A DNA stretch of 64,000 nt, from assembly GCA_963791235.1 (NCBI GenBank), contig CAWBRW010000021.1:62001-126000 (forward strand), in the 5' to 3' direction. Positions 33,567 to 42,363 of this stretch are shown here, piece by piece (position 1 is the stretch's first letter; each line of letters opens with the position of its first letter). A program made the position numbers and the translations under genes. The notes beneath the pieces were generated by a model, which worked only from the letters and a program-made list of their open reading frames with translations, searched no databases and had not been told where the DNA came from. The stretch comes from JALORV01 sp963791235 (GTDB lineage Bacteria; Pseudomonadota; Gammaproteobacteria; Burkholderiales; Burkholderiaceae_F).

Positions 33567-35875
33567 GGACGCACTGGGTCGGCCGCAGCAGGGTTCGCCA
33601 TGCGATCGAGGTCCTTGTGCATGGCGTCGGCGAGTCCCGTGAGGAAGTCGGGCGCATCGCGCGCGAGTGCGGCCAGGCCGGCGACGATCGCCTGTTCATC
33701 ACCGCGCGTTCCACCCTGCTTCGTACCCGCCGCGGTCGCCTCGAAGTGCCGGAAGCCGTCGCGGTCGGTTTCCTTCGGGCGCGATGCTGTTCCGGGAGCA
33801 GGCGTGGCGCCGCCGAAGAGCCACTGCCATAGATCGCCCACGTCGCCGCGGTGTCTCAGCAATTCGGCCACGGCGGCCGCGGCAGTGGCTAGGTAGCGGG
33901 GCAGGTCCCGCGTGCCGGTCGCATCGCTCTCGCTCGTCGCCGGAAGGTCGTGGCCAATGCGGAAGTCGCGGCCGTCGTAGGCGGCCTGCAAGTTGGCCAT
34001 TGTCCCTTCGAAGAATGTCGTGTAGGCACTTTCGACAATCGGATCCCGTATGCCGGGCGCCAGGTTCACGTCGAAGACCTTGAAGACGAGCGGCAGGGCG
34101 AACTGTTGCCGGGCGAACACACGGACCGTGGTTTCTCCGGCAGACGTCCGACTGAACGAGACGCTCCCATCGTCAAAGCGCGCGCTGTCGTTGGCGCTGC
34201 GGACCGTGCGCCAGTAGATGACCTGCCGGTCGCTCTCGTAGCGAATGCTCTGCAGCTTCTCGACATCGATGACTTCGCCGCCGAACAGCACCATCCAGTT
34301 GGGCTGCTGCAGATACAAATTGCGCTCCGCCTGCTGCACGGTGCGCCGGCGACCGTCGCGGCGGATCGGCACCGTGGCTCCGCCGATGTAGTCGTTCATG
34401 TACTGGATCGACCGCGTGATGTCGACCGCCGCCACGAAGCTCTCGAACGCGATGGGGAACACGTGGCTGCAGGAAAACAGCACCGAACCGTCGACGAGGC
34501 GCCAGCGCAGGCCCATGCGGTTTGGCGGGGCGCCCTCGAGCAGCAGCTCGTAGGGCCGGAGGTAATCGGGAATCGACTCGTAGTCGGCCCGGTCGAAATC
34601 GGCAGGGTCGATCGTGAGGGGGGCGACGCGGCGGCGCAGCTTGTCCTTCGAGAACATCGTGTGCTGCGCCCCGATCGCCGAATCGATGCGCGCGATGAAG
34701 TAGTTGAGGAGCACGACGGCCCCGAAAGATCGCGGGTTGTCGTCAAGCCGCGTCATCAACGGCGATACGAAGGAATTGATTCGGTCGTTGTAGAAGTCCT
34801 TCAGCGGAAAGCGGTCGCGATCGACCGACTGGAACCACGCGCCGGCGATCTGGCCGAGCGCATCCGAGCCATTGCGCAGTCGGGCGGAGTGGGCAATCAG
34901 AGGATGGACATTGCGCCACAACGGATACGGTCCGAGGTCGCCGTCGATCTCGTAGCGTGCAGGCAAACCGACGGTGCGCAGCGCCAACGCGTTCACCGGC
35001 GAGACATAGGGGTCGACGCCCATCTTCGCGGCACCGGCCCAATCGGCCAGCAATGCATCGGGGCTGGCGACAAACGTGTGGGTCTGCATTGCGCGCGGCG
35101 CACGATGGCCCGCACCGCCATGGCAGCTGGTGTATCCGTCGATGACGTTGAAGTGAGGCGGTGCCCGACGTAGCACTTCGAGACAGTCTTCCGGCGGTGA
35201 GCGGCGCCGCGGTGCGCCGCGGGCATCCGTCGTGGCGGTCACCCCGGCCAGGTTGTGGACGCACAGCGCAAACACGCTGTCCTCATGCGTCTTGTTCTTT
35301 GCGAAGTTGATTCGGTAGCTGGCGTCTGCCCAGTGCGCATTGATGGGGGTCACTGGACTGTCTGCGGGCTGGGCCTGCTCCGCAATCGCAGCGTCGAAGC
35401 CGACGATCTCGTAGTGTCTACCCTTTGTGGTCGCGAACCGATAGCCGACGAGTTCCGGCACTATCAGTGCATCGCGATTGTGCAGCCACGCGTCCGGGTC
35501 GTTCCGTCCGTCGACCACCGCCACATTCGTGAAGCCGCTGTCATGCAGCAGGTCGACAAGGTGCTCGACCAGAGCCGGGTCGGTGCCGCCGGGCATCCGT
35601 GGATCATAGAAATCGAGATCGGGCTTGATGACAATGCGAAACTGGGGTCGGCGCAGACTCGCCGACCGGCGCGCCTGCTCGATGTGGCGCCAGAACCCGG
35701 CGGCCTCCAGCGCCTGTTCGAGCAACACCAGCGGTTGTGCGCCGAGCTGCTGCGTGATGTTGACGCGAACGGATGGGGCAGGCGAGCCGCGCTTTGCGGA
35801 AGGCGTTGCCAATCGCCGCTGGGTGAGCAGGCGACGCCCGGCCGGGGCGTCCGCCTGTTTTGCCTTCGTTCGCAT
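33563..35875 (-). CDS. DUF362 protein with C-terminal SRPBCC-like region
   Basis: About 770 residues from ATG 35875; an upstream in-frame ATG at 36010 is possible but would leave only 8 bases to the divergent gene. The first 380 residues carry a DUF362 domain (FRIVIKPDLDFYD, DPALVEHLVDLLHDSGFTNVAVVDGRND, YRINFAKNKTHEDSVFALCVHNLAG, WAGAAKMGVDPYVSPVNALAL). Residues about 500-690 look like an SRPBCC fold (LRWRLVDGSVLFSCSHVFPIAFESFVAAVDI, RTVRSANDSARFDDGSVSF, ARQQFALPLVFKVFDV, FEGTMANLQAAYDG). DUF362 proteins are of unsettled function, often Fe-S linked, but the usual cysteine cluster is not seen here. It heads the epimerase/SRPBCC operon. Confidence 0.75.
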   Translation of the reverse strand: MRTKAKQADAPAGRRLLTQRRLATPSAKRGSPAPSVRVNITQQLGAQPLVLLEQALEAAGFWRHIEQARRSASLRRPQFRIVIKPDLDFYDPRMPGGTDPALVEHLVDLLHDSGFTNVAVVDGRNDPDAWLHNRDALIVPELVGYRFATTKGRHYEIVGFDAAIAEQAQPADSPVTPINAHWADASYRINFAKNKTHEDSVFALCVHNLAGVTATTDARGAPRRRSPPEDCLEVLRRAPPHFNVIDGYTSCHGGAGHRAPRAMQTHTFVASPDALLADWAGAAKMGVDPYVSPVNALALRTVGLPARYEIDGDLGPYPLWRNVHPLIAHSARLRNGSDALGQIAGAWFQSVDRDRFPLKDFYNDRINSFVSPLMTRLDDNPRSFGAVVLLNYFIARIDSAIGAQHTMFSKDKLRRRVAPLTIDPADFDRADYESIPDYLRPYELLLEGAPPNRMGLRWRLVDGSVLFSCSHVFPIAFESFVAAVDITRSIQYMNDYIGGATVPIRRDGRRRTVQQAERNLYLQQPNWMVLFGGEVIDVEKLQSIRYESDRQVIYWRTVRSANDSARFDDGSVSFSRTSAGETTVRVFARQQFALPLVFKVFDVNLAPGIRDPIVESAYTTFFEGTMANLQAAYDGRDFRIGHDLPATSESDATGTRDLPRYLATAAAAVAELLRHRGDVGDLWQWLFGGATPAPGTASRPKETDRDGFRHFEATAAGTKQGGTRGDEQAIVAGLAALARDAPDFLTGLADAMHKDLDRMANPAAADPVRP

Positions 35876-36018
35876 CCCCACCCGTAACCCTCGCTCTGTC
35901 GGGTACACGATCGATGCCGGACCGGCCGGTCGATTGCGTGATGTGCCCGTTGTCGATGGGTTATAACGTAACGGCTCGTTCGCGGCCACGGGGCCGGACG
36001 TTTCTTCCATCGGCTGCC

Positions 36019-37296
36019 ATGAAAGAGTATCCGTACCGCTTCCACATCGCCCTTGATGGCAACGGGCTCAACGGCCTCGAGGGGATGGCAGGCGTCTGCC
36101 AGTTTCTGTTCGATCCAGCCGATAACGCGTATGCCTACAAGGTGAGCTACTACGACGGTATCGCGGGTGGCCATGCCGTCAGCGTCAACCCCGGCGGCAC
36201 GATCGGCTTCCTCGGCAACACTGGCCAGCACCTGATGCTCTACGACGCACGAAATTCGGAGCACCTGGCACGTCAGTCCACGCTGAGTTTCGAAACCAAC
36301 GACACCTCGCTGCGCGGAAGCACGCACGCCGTCTGGCTCTCGGATCAGGAGTTCGTCACCGCGATCGGGGATTTCTTCTACCGCTTCGACGTCCGCGATC
36401 TGGCGGCGGGGCAGAAGCTCGGTCCGCATAAGGTGAAGCTGCCTCACGCAATCAAGCTGACGGCATCGCGCAGGTACCTGGTGTACGGGTCGATGGATCA
36501 TCCGCGCATGACCGACGGCGAGGCGCGCGAAGTCGGAATCTTTGATCTCGAGACGGGCGCTGCCCGACGCATCGAACTGCCGACGACCTGCTGGCACGTC
36601 GTCGCAGATGCAGACAGGGACATCTTTTACAGCCTGTCCTTCCGCGTCCTGCCTCAGGCGTATGTGGACTATCACGAGTGGGCGATGGCCTACCTGAAGG
36701 AATACGCCTACGAGATCGACGCTCCGACCGGACAGGTGCTGCGTCACTGGGCCTGCAGCCGCGACGTACCGGCGCACATCAACTCGGACGTGGCGCTGTC
36801 CGATCGCGAACTGATCTTCTGCACCGGCGCAAGCCAGACGATCGTGTTCATCGATCGCGACTCGTTTGCGCAGTTCCGGATGATCGACGAACGTCCGGAT
36901 CTGGACACTCTGCTGAAGAACCGGCGGGCGGTCGGCAAGCAGATCGCCGACGCGCTGTCGCGGGGCAGTCCCGTTCCGGACAGCCGCCACTTCGTCAGCG
37001 CCCTGCGACTATCGCGTTTCGCCGTTCTCGACTCGGTGTATGCCTGCCAGCTGTCCGACGACCAGTCACTCCTGTTCACCGCCAACCGCGGACTGAATCA
37101 CATCACGGTGTACGACTATCCATCGAACGAAGTGCGGCTGCAGGTGAAGATGCCGGACTTGCAGGAGTACGTGTCACTGCCCAAGTCAGCGGACCCGCGG
37201 CTGGGATTCCATCATGGTTATCTTTGCAGTCCGAAGCCTCGCGAAGTCCCGCCGGCACCTCGAGCGGGCAGGCGCCGCACACTGTCTACCGTGTGA
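36019..37296 (+). CDS. Propeller-like protein of unknown function
   Basis: A 425-residue soluble protein from ATG 36019 with repeated blade-like segments of the type found in beta-propellers (GHAVSVNPGGTIGFLGNTGQHLMLYDAR, STHAVWLSDQEFVTAIGDFFYRFDVRDL, REVGIFDLETGAARRIELP, SDDQSLLFTANRGLNHITVYDYPSNEVRLQ). There is no signal peptide and no catalytic motif I can name. It is divergent from the DUF362-SRPBCC operon across about 140 bases, which suggests common control and perhaps a shared task. Confidence 0.6.
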   Translation: MKEYPYRFHIALDGNGLNGLEGMAGVCQFLFDPADNAYAYKVSYYDGIAGGHAVSVNPGGTIGFLGNTGQHLMLYDARNSEHLARQSTLSFETNDTSLRGSTHAVWLSDQEFVTAIGDFFYRFDVRDLAAGQKLGPHKVKLPHAIKLTASRRYLVYGSMDHPRMTDGEAREVGIFDLETGAARRIELPTTCWHVVADADRDIFYSLSFRVLPQAYVDYHEWAMAYLKEYAYEIDAPTGQVLRHWACSRDVPAHINSDVALSDRELIFCTGASQTIVFIDRDSFAQFRMIDERPDLDTLLKNRRAVGKQIADALSRGSPVPDSRHFVSALRLSRFAVLDSVYACQLSDDQSLLFTANRGLNHITVYDYPSNEVRLQVKMPDLQEYVSLPKSADPRLGFHHGYLCSPKPREVPPAPRAGRRRTLSTV

Positions 37297-37315
37297 GCGG
37301 TGCGCCGCTCGCGCT

Positions 37316-37867
37316 TCAGCGAAGCGCAGCCGACTTCAGAACGGTCGGGGCCAGTTCGACGGTTTGCGCGTTCGAGGCCCACCAGAGGTGACCGTCCTGG
37401 ATAGTGCAGGTCACCTCCATCGAGCGGGAAGCCAGCGACTCGAGCGCACGCGTGTCGGCGTCCGTGAGCGTCAGTACGCTGAGATTCTCGAGCCGTTCGA
37501 GGTCCGGCGCCAACGCACTCCACCAGGTGTCAAACCGTCGGTCGCCATATGCAACGATGACCACCTGGTCGGCACGGCCGCTAGCTTTGCGAATTTCCCT
37601 GACATCAGGCAAGCCGACGTCGATCCAGAGCTGAATCGCACCTGTGGCGTCACGCTTCCAGAGATCGGGTTCGTTTTCAGTCGAGAGGCCCCGCCCAAAG
37701 CTGAGGCCGTCGTCGGAGTGAAGCGCAAACGCCAGCAGCCGCACCATCATGCGCACCGCGGTTTCCGAAGGGTGACGGGCGAGTGTCAGGGAATGGCGGG
37801 CATAAACCTGGCGATCAAGATCGGCAACCGACAGTTCCGCCCGATAAATGGTTGAGCGCTGTGCCAT
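37316..37867 (-). CDS. yaeQ: YaeQ family protein
   Basis: A 183-residue protein from ATG 37867 with the full YaeQ pattern: STIYRAELSVADLDRQVYARHSLTLARHPSETAVRMMVRLLAFAL, LWKRDATGAIQLWIDVGLPDVREIRKASGRADQV and WWSALAPDLERLENLSV. YaeQ has a PD-(D/E)XK nuclease-like fold; its precise role is not settled. It is tail-to-tail with the propeller-like gene, 19 bases apart. Confidence 0.92.
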   Translation of the reverse strand: MAQRSTIYRAELSVADLDRQVYARHSLTLARHPSETAVRMMVRLLAFALHSDDGLSFGRGLSTENEPDLWKRDATGAIQLWIDVGLPDVREIRKASGRADQVVIVAYGDRRFDTWWSALAPDLERLENLSVLTLTDADTRALESLASRSMEVTCTIQDGHLWWASNAQTVELAPTVLKSAALR

Positions 37868-38112
37868 GGCGGATTGTAGGCAGCAGGGCGCGGCATGCCG
37901 CGCCGCCATCGAATTTGCCGAAACCTCGCCGCCGGTCACCCATTTCGCCGATAGTCATCCCGTGAGTTGACCGGCGTCGGCCGACTTATCGCGGAATCTT
38001 GGCAGCCCCCCTCTACCTGATGGGGAACATCCCCCGTATCCAGCGTGCTCTGACTTTGCTATCAAGGTCCCATTGTCAGCCTGCCAAAGCTCCTGACCGA
38101 GGCCATCTTTCC

Positions 38113-38706
38113 ATGCCTGGATTTCGCGTCGCCCTCGCTGTGATGATCGCGCTACCGACGCTGTCCGCGTCGGCCCAGATCTACGGCGGTCGTACCGCTG
38201 ACGATACGGTGGTCCTGTCAAATTTTCGGGGCGCGGACACTCCGACGATCGTGATCTCGGCGTCAGCCGGGCCCACTGCCGGCCGGGCAGCGGGAGCAGC
38301 GGGGCAAGGTGCCACCGCGACGTCCCCGGCGAGACAGGTGATCAGTTCGATCGTGAACGATGTCGCACAGGAGGTGGAAATACCAGTGCACCTGCTGCAC
38401 GCAGTGATCGCGGTCGAGTCGGGCTATAACGCGAAGGCCGTGTCGTCCAAGGGCGCGCAGGGTCTGATGCAACTGATGCCAGCAACCGCACGTCGATTTG
38501 GTGTGATCGACCCGTTTGATCCGCGCGACAACGTGCGTGGGGGCGCGCTTTATCTGAAGTGGCTTCTCGACCTGTTCAGTGGCGACGTGCCACTGGCGAT
38601 CGCGGGTTACAACGCCGGTGAGCAGGCGGTGATCCGAGCTGGCTACCGCATACCTCCGTACGCTGAGACACAGCGATATGTGCCGCGTGTGTTGGCAGGC
38701 CTGTAG
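38113..38706 (+). CDS. Lytic transglycosylase (SLT domain)
   Basis: A 197-residue exported enzyme: signal peptide (residues 1-21, FRVALAVMIALPTLSASAQ), an Ala/Gly linker, then an SLT domain from about residue 85. The catalytic Glu is in LLHAVIAVESGYNAKAVSSKGAQGLMQLMPATA, and NVRGGALYLKWLLDLF and AIAGYNAGEQAV complete the family signature. It cleaves peptidoglycan glycan strands without hydrolysis. Its closeness to the secretion operon could be functional (opening the wall for envelope machines), but no direct link is visible. Confidence 0.9.
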   Translation: MPGFRVALAVMIALPTLSASAQIYGGRTADDTVVLSNFRGADTPTIVISASAGPTAGRAAGAAGQGATATSPARQVISSIVNDVAQEVEIPVHLLHAVIAVESGYNAKAVSSKGAQGLMQLMPATARRFGVIDPFDPRDNVRGGALYLKWLLDLFSGDVPLAIAGYNAGEQAVIRAGYRIPPYAETQRYVPRVLAGL

Positions 38707-39081
38707 CGCGTGGTCCAAGGCGGACAAGATCCGAACGGACACCATCGAGTTGGCACGACGGTTACGACCACCACTCGATGGCAACCGAACAGGTGGATGG
38801 CCCGCTTGACCGCGACCTGCGAGTGTGGACGCAGAGCCGATTTCTGACGGACAAGAAACCGCAGGAGCGCGCCATGATGCTTGTGCCACCGTTCTACGGC
38901 CCGCCCAGCGCGACGCACACGCACTCGCCGCTGCAATGTTTGATTTGACGCACACACGTATGTTCTGACGGTGGCCCGAACACGCGATTGCCCATGCACT
39001 AGTGGGACGTTAACTTCAATTTGAATGTGAGCAGCAGTTAATACGCTCATCCAAGACAAGACGCGTGATAGAGACGACCTG
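38707..39081. other. Intergenic region before the sensor kinase, no supported gene
   Basis: About 375 bases after the transglycosylase stop. No ribosome-binding-site-supported frame, repeat or RNA is recognised. Confidence 0.35.
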
Positions 39082-40141
39082 ATGGATATGGCGCGCAGCC
39101 ATGAAGCGGCCCTCGACGAAGCCATCGCTGCGCTTCGGCTTGACCGCAGCGGGCAAATCGTCGATGCGACCATAGAAGCGGCTTCGATGCTCGGTTTCGG
39201 AGCAGGGGAGCTTCACGGGCTCACGCTGAGCGATCTCGCGGCCGAGCAATGGCGCGAAATGGCCGGCGACGCGACGGCGCGAATTCTGTTGGGCGATACC
39301 CGGATCGTTCCAATTGATGCTACGTGGCAAGAGTGGTCGCCGGACACTCGTGCAGATGGCCTCCAGGCGCGTCGAGCAGGATGACGAGGTGAGCTACGTG
39401 CTCGCGTGGTCGGAGCAGCCTTCCAGTCTCAACGCCGAGTCGAAGAAGACTGATGCGCTGGAGTTGCGACGGCTCGCCAATGGATTGCTGCGCAACCGGG
39501 AACTGGAACGCTCGCGTGTTGCGACGGAGCTCCACAGCGGAGTCGTGCCGCTGGTCGTGATGTCGAAATTCATGATCGAAGAGGCGATGCAACGCTTCAG
39601 GGATGGCGGGCATGAACAGGGGATTGAATTGCTGAACGGCGCGATCGACCGGCTACGCGATGTGCTCGACGATGTGCGACGAATCTCCACCGAGCTACGT
39701 CCCAGCCTGCTGGATGACCTGGGCCTGCTGCCGACGCTCGAATGGCTCTGCCGTACGTTCGAGCAGACGTACCGCACTGTTCGGGTCGAGCGCCGGATTT
39801 CGGTGACGGAATTGGAAGTGCCGGAGCATCTGAAGCTCGTCATATTTCGCACCGTTGAAGAGCTGCTGGCCAATGTGGCAGAGCACGCGAATGCCTCGCG
39901 CGTTCAGGTTGTGCTGGCGCGCAAGGCGAACGAATTGCGCCTGTCGGTGCAGGACGATGGAGACGGTTTTGACGCCACGCTGTTTGGTTACGGCGTGCAC
40001 CACGTTCGCGGCATCGGCTTGCGGAGCATCCGCGAGCGGATGGAGACATCCGGTGGTCGCTTCGCGCTCGATTCGACGCCTAGCAAGGGGGCGCGAATCG
40101 GTGCCGCCTGGGCGTTGCCGCCGCGCTCAGCGCCTCAGTGA
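39082..40141 (+). CDS. PAS-domain histidine kinase of NarX/HisKA_3 type, frameshifted
   Basis: Two overlapping frames form one cytoplasmic kinase of about 350 residues. The first (from ATG 39082) gives a PAS start (GQIVDATIEAASMLGFGAGELHGLTLSDLA). The second resumes at about 39303 with SFQLMLRGKSGRRTLVQMASRRV, the rest of the PAS domain. One extra base in CCCGGATCG explains the break. Then come the HisKA_3 dimerisation region with the phospho-His at 39533-39535 in RVATELHSGVV (usual LHD is LHS here), the N box EELLANVAEHANAS, DDGDGFDATLFG and GIGLRSIRERM. No membrane segment is seen. It converges on the NarL-type regulator gene with 21 bases between the stops, its likely partner. Confidence 0.8.
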
Positions 40142-40162
40142 GTGAGTTGCCGCACGCCGAGG

Positions 40163-40972
40163 TCAGCGTTCAGGACTTGCATTAGGCGTGGTGCCTGTGT
40201 TCCTCAGACTTCGTTCCGTTGCAACTTCTTCGTCTGCGCAGTCGTCGTGCGTGCCGTTGCTGTTGCGAACGCCGTCCAATTCGGGGCTGCGACCATTTCC
40301 GAACACGCGGTCTATGGTGCCCGGTCGCTCAATCAGGCCGCGTTCGAGGGCCACAAGAGTGAGCTCGCCCACATTGGCGAGACCGAGTTTGCGCATCAGA
40401 TTGCCGCGGTGCTTTTCGACTGTTTTCGGGCTCACGTTGAGGAACTCTGCCGCACTGCGGTTGGTGCGACCTTCTGCAATCAACTTCAGGATACCGCGCT
40501 CGCGCGCAGTGAGCTGCTCCCAGGGCGAGATCGGACGCGGGGTCGCGCCGCGCTGCAGAAAGGTGTTGACCAGTTGCCCGGACACATCCGGACTGAGAAA
40601 CTTCTTGCCGGCCATCACGCTGCGGAGTGCGGCCAGCAGTTCCTCGTAAGAGACGTCCTTCATCACATAGCCGTCAACCCCGGCGCGGAGTGCCTGGTGC
40701 ACGTATTCCTCGGTCTTGAACGCGGTCAGCGCGATGATGTGGACATGCGGCTGGCGCCCCTTGATTTGCGCGGTTGCCTCGATGCCGGTCATGAGCGGTA
40801 GCGACAGATCCATCAGGATCAGATCCGGCTGCAGCGCCACCGCCTGACGGACCGCCTCCTTGCCGTCCTTGGCCTCGCCGATGACGTCGAAGTCGGGCAA
40901 TGCTGCAACCATCGCTCGCAGTCCCCGGCGCAGCAGGTGATGATCTTCCACGATGAGTACGCGGTGTTTCAT
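40163..40972 (-). CDS. NarL/LuxR-type response regulator with C-terminal extension
   Basis: A 269-residue regulator from ATG 40972 (GGAGAG upstream). The receiver domain (1-120) has D55 in DLILMDLSLPLMTG, and the Thr/Lys switch residues lie in ALTAFKTEE and YVMKDVS. The LuxR helix-turn-helix (about 146-205) is LTARERGILKLIAEGRTNRSAAEFLNVSPKTVEKHRGNLMRKLG. About 55 further residues, polar and unusual for NarL proteins, follow. It begins 29 bases after the last pseudopilin-like gene on the same strand, so it may be the last gene of the secretion operon. Confidence 0.88.
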   Translation of the reverse strand: MKHRVLIVEDHHLLRRGLRAMVAALPDFDVIGEAKDGKEAVRQAVALQPDLILMDLSLPLMTGIEATAQIKGRQPHVHIIALTAFKTEEYVHQALRAGVDGYVMKDVSYEELLAALRSVMAGKKFLSPDVSGQLVNTFLQRGATPRPISPWEQLTARERGILKLIAEGRTNRSAAEFLNVSPKTVEKHRGNLMRKLGLANVGELTLVALERGLIERPGTIDRVFGNGRSPELDGVRNSNGTHDDCADEEVATERSLRNTGTTPNASPER

Positions 40973-41001
40973 TGGTTGCTCTCCAACGTCGAGCGAGGTA
41001 T

Positions 41002-41526
41002 TCATCGGCCGACCTGAACTTCCGGCGAACGCACAGTCGGCGGACCGGAGCGTCCCGGTACCTGGAACACGAAGCGCCACTGCTTGTAGTCCTTCGCGTC
41101 CTCGAATTGCGCAAAGCGACCTGTAAAGCCGCGGCGCTTGAGTGGAATCGCGGTCGAGGTAGAGTACACACCGGCGATGCCGCTGTCGATCTTCACCAGG
41201 CCCCAGTCAGTCTGTTCGTCGAGGGGGTCACGGTACAGGCGCCGCAGGTGCCGCATCGGCATAGGAAAGCGATCGTCTTCCAGCAGGACCGCCAAGGAAC
41301 CTGGCAGGGTCTTGACCCGCCCCGGCGTGGCGCGCCAGTAGCTTTCGATTGCCCGGCGATACTGCTCGCCGACGAACAGCAACTGCTCCTCTCGTTCACG
41401 CTGCACCGCGGTCGCCCAGACTTCGGCGCCCACAAGAGCCGCAAGCGCGGCCAGTGCGAGCAACAGTAGTGCCCCCAGCAGCACCAGGCCGGAGCAGCGC
41501 CGCCGCAGGTCAGGACTGCGATGCAC
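41002..41526 (-). CDS. Pseudopilin-like membrane protein lacking the FTLIE motif
   Basis: A 174-residue protein from GTG 41526, chosen because AAGGAGGAG precedes it and upstream codons belong to the overlapping gene. One long N-terminal membrane helix (SGLVLLGALLLLALAALAALVGAEVW) leads into a pseudopilin-like amphipathic stretch (TAVQREREEQLLFVGEQYRRAIESYWRATPG) and a globular part with YRDPLDEQTDWGLVK. The usual GFTLIE prepilin-peptidase site is missing, so it may be a minor subunit processed differently, or not at all. It overlaps the preceding pseudopilin gene by 17 bases. Confidence 0.7.
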   Translation of the reverse strand: MHRSPDLRRRCSGLVLLGALLLLALAALAALVGAEVWATAVQREREEQLLFVGEQYRRAIESYWRATPGRVKTLPGSLAVLLEDDRFPMPMRHLRRLYRDPLDEQTDWGLVKIDSGIAGVYSTSTAIPLKRRGFTGRFAQFEDAKDYKQWRFVFQVPGRSGPPTVRSPEVQVGR

Positions 41527-41887
41527 GATCGTTCTCCTCCTTGGAGCGCTGCGCACTGCGCACGTCGAATACGGCGCCCTGCGTTGGGTCTTGCGGCGCG
41601 ATGACGATCCAGTTCGGCGCTTCCGTGAGCGGATCGACTGGAACCGAGCGCAGGTATCTCGCCTGCACCAACTCCTGGAGCGATTCCGGATAGCGTGCCT
41701 GGTCGCCGTAGAACTTGTCGATGGCGTCGCGGATAGTCGCGATGTTCTGCCGCTGCACACTGAGCTTGCCGTTGTCGATCGCGTGGAAGTAGCGCGGCAC
41801 CGCCAGCGTCAGCAGCAGCGCGATCGTCGCCATGACGACCATTAGTTCGATCAGCGTGAATCCGCGCGCAATCCCGGGTTTTCGCAT
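41510..41887 (-). CDS. Type II secretion GspG-like pseudopilin
   Basis: A 125-residue prepilin from ATG 41887: leader KPGIARG then FTLIELMVVMATIALLLTLAVPRYF, cut after Gly9 by a prepilin peptidase. The body carries KLSVQRQNIATIRDAIDKFYGDQARYPESLQELVQARYLRSVPVDPLT, typical of GspG-like subunits, which build the pseudopilus. An alternative ATG at 41896 is three codons earlier. It is the second of three adjoining pilin-type genes. Confidence 0.87.
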   Translation of the reverse strand: MRKPGIARGFTLIELMVVMATIALLLTLAVPRYFHAIDNGKLSVQRQNIATIRDAIDKFYGDQARYPESLQELVQARYLRSVPVDPLTEAPNWIVIAPQDPTQGAVFDVRSAQRSKEENDRASQS

Positions 41888-41889
41888 GC

Positions 41890-42363
41890 TCACCACTCCC
41901 GATACTCAACGCCGTTCAGTCCGAGGCGAGCAGAGCGTGACGAGACGTCGTACACGTCGTCGCCCGGCCGCGGGTCGTCCGGCGGGCTTCCATAGCTGCG
42001 TGTGGCCCAGTGCTGTGCCGGTGCTGCGGCCTGCTCCAGGAAGAACGGGTCGCGTGGCAACTGGCGGAGAAACACGATGCGGCGGCGGTCCGCCATGTTC
42101 TGCACCTCGATTCCCTGCACCAGGACTTCGAGCGACGGTGGATATCCCGACTCTGTAACACCCTTGGCTATCAAGCCGGAGTCCGCGGCGGCCTTGTACG
42201 CGTCGATTGCAGTTCGGATCTGCCGCAGCGCGGCCCGCAATTCGGTTTCGCGCAGTCGGGTCGAAGTGACCTCGTAAAGCGGAACGCTAATGGATGCGAC
42301 GAGGCCAACGAGCACCAGCGTGACGAGCAATTCGATCAGAGTGAAGCCGCGTGTGCTCTTCAT
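41890..42363 (-). CDS. Type II secretion pseudopilin
   Basis: A 157-residue prepilin with a short leader (KSTRG) and FTLIELLVTLVLVGLVASISVPLYE; cleavage is expected after Gly6. The globular part includes LRETELRAALRQIRTAIDAYKAAAD and LPRDPFF. The start codon overlaps the secretin stop by 4 bases, showing translational coupling to the secretin. Confidence 0.87.
   Translation of the reverse strand: MKSTRGFTLIELLVTLVLVGLVASISVPLYEVTSTRLRETELRAALRQIRTAIDAYKAAADSGLIAKGVTESGYPPSLEVLVQGIEVQNMADRRRIVFLRQLPRDPFFLEQAAAPAQHWATRSYGSPPDDPRPGDDVYDVSSRSARLGLNGVEYREW

Noticed and set aside
33950..35173. Long plus-strand frame opposite the DUF362 gene
   Set aside because: Antisense shadow of a GC-rich gene; no recognisable domain or ribosome-binding site.
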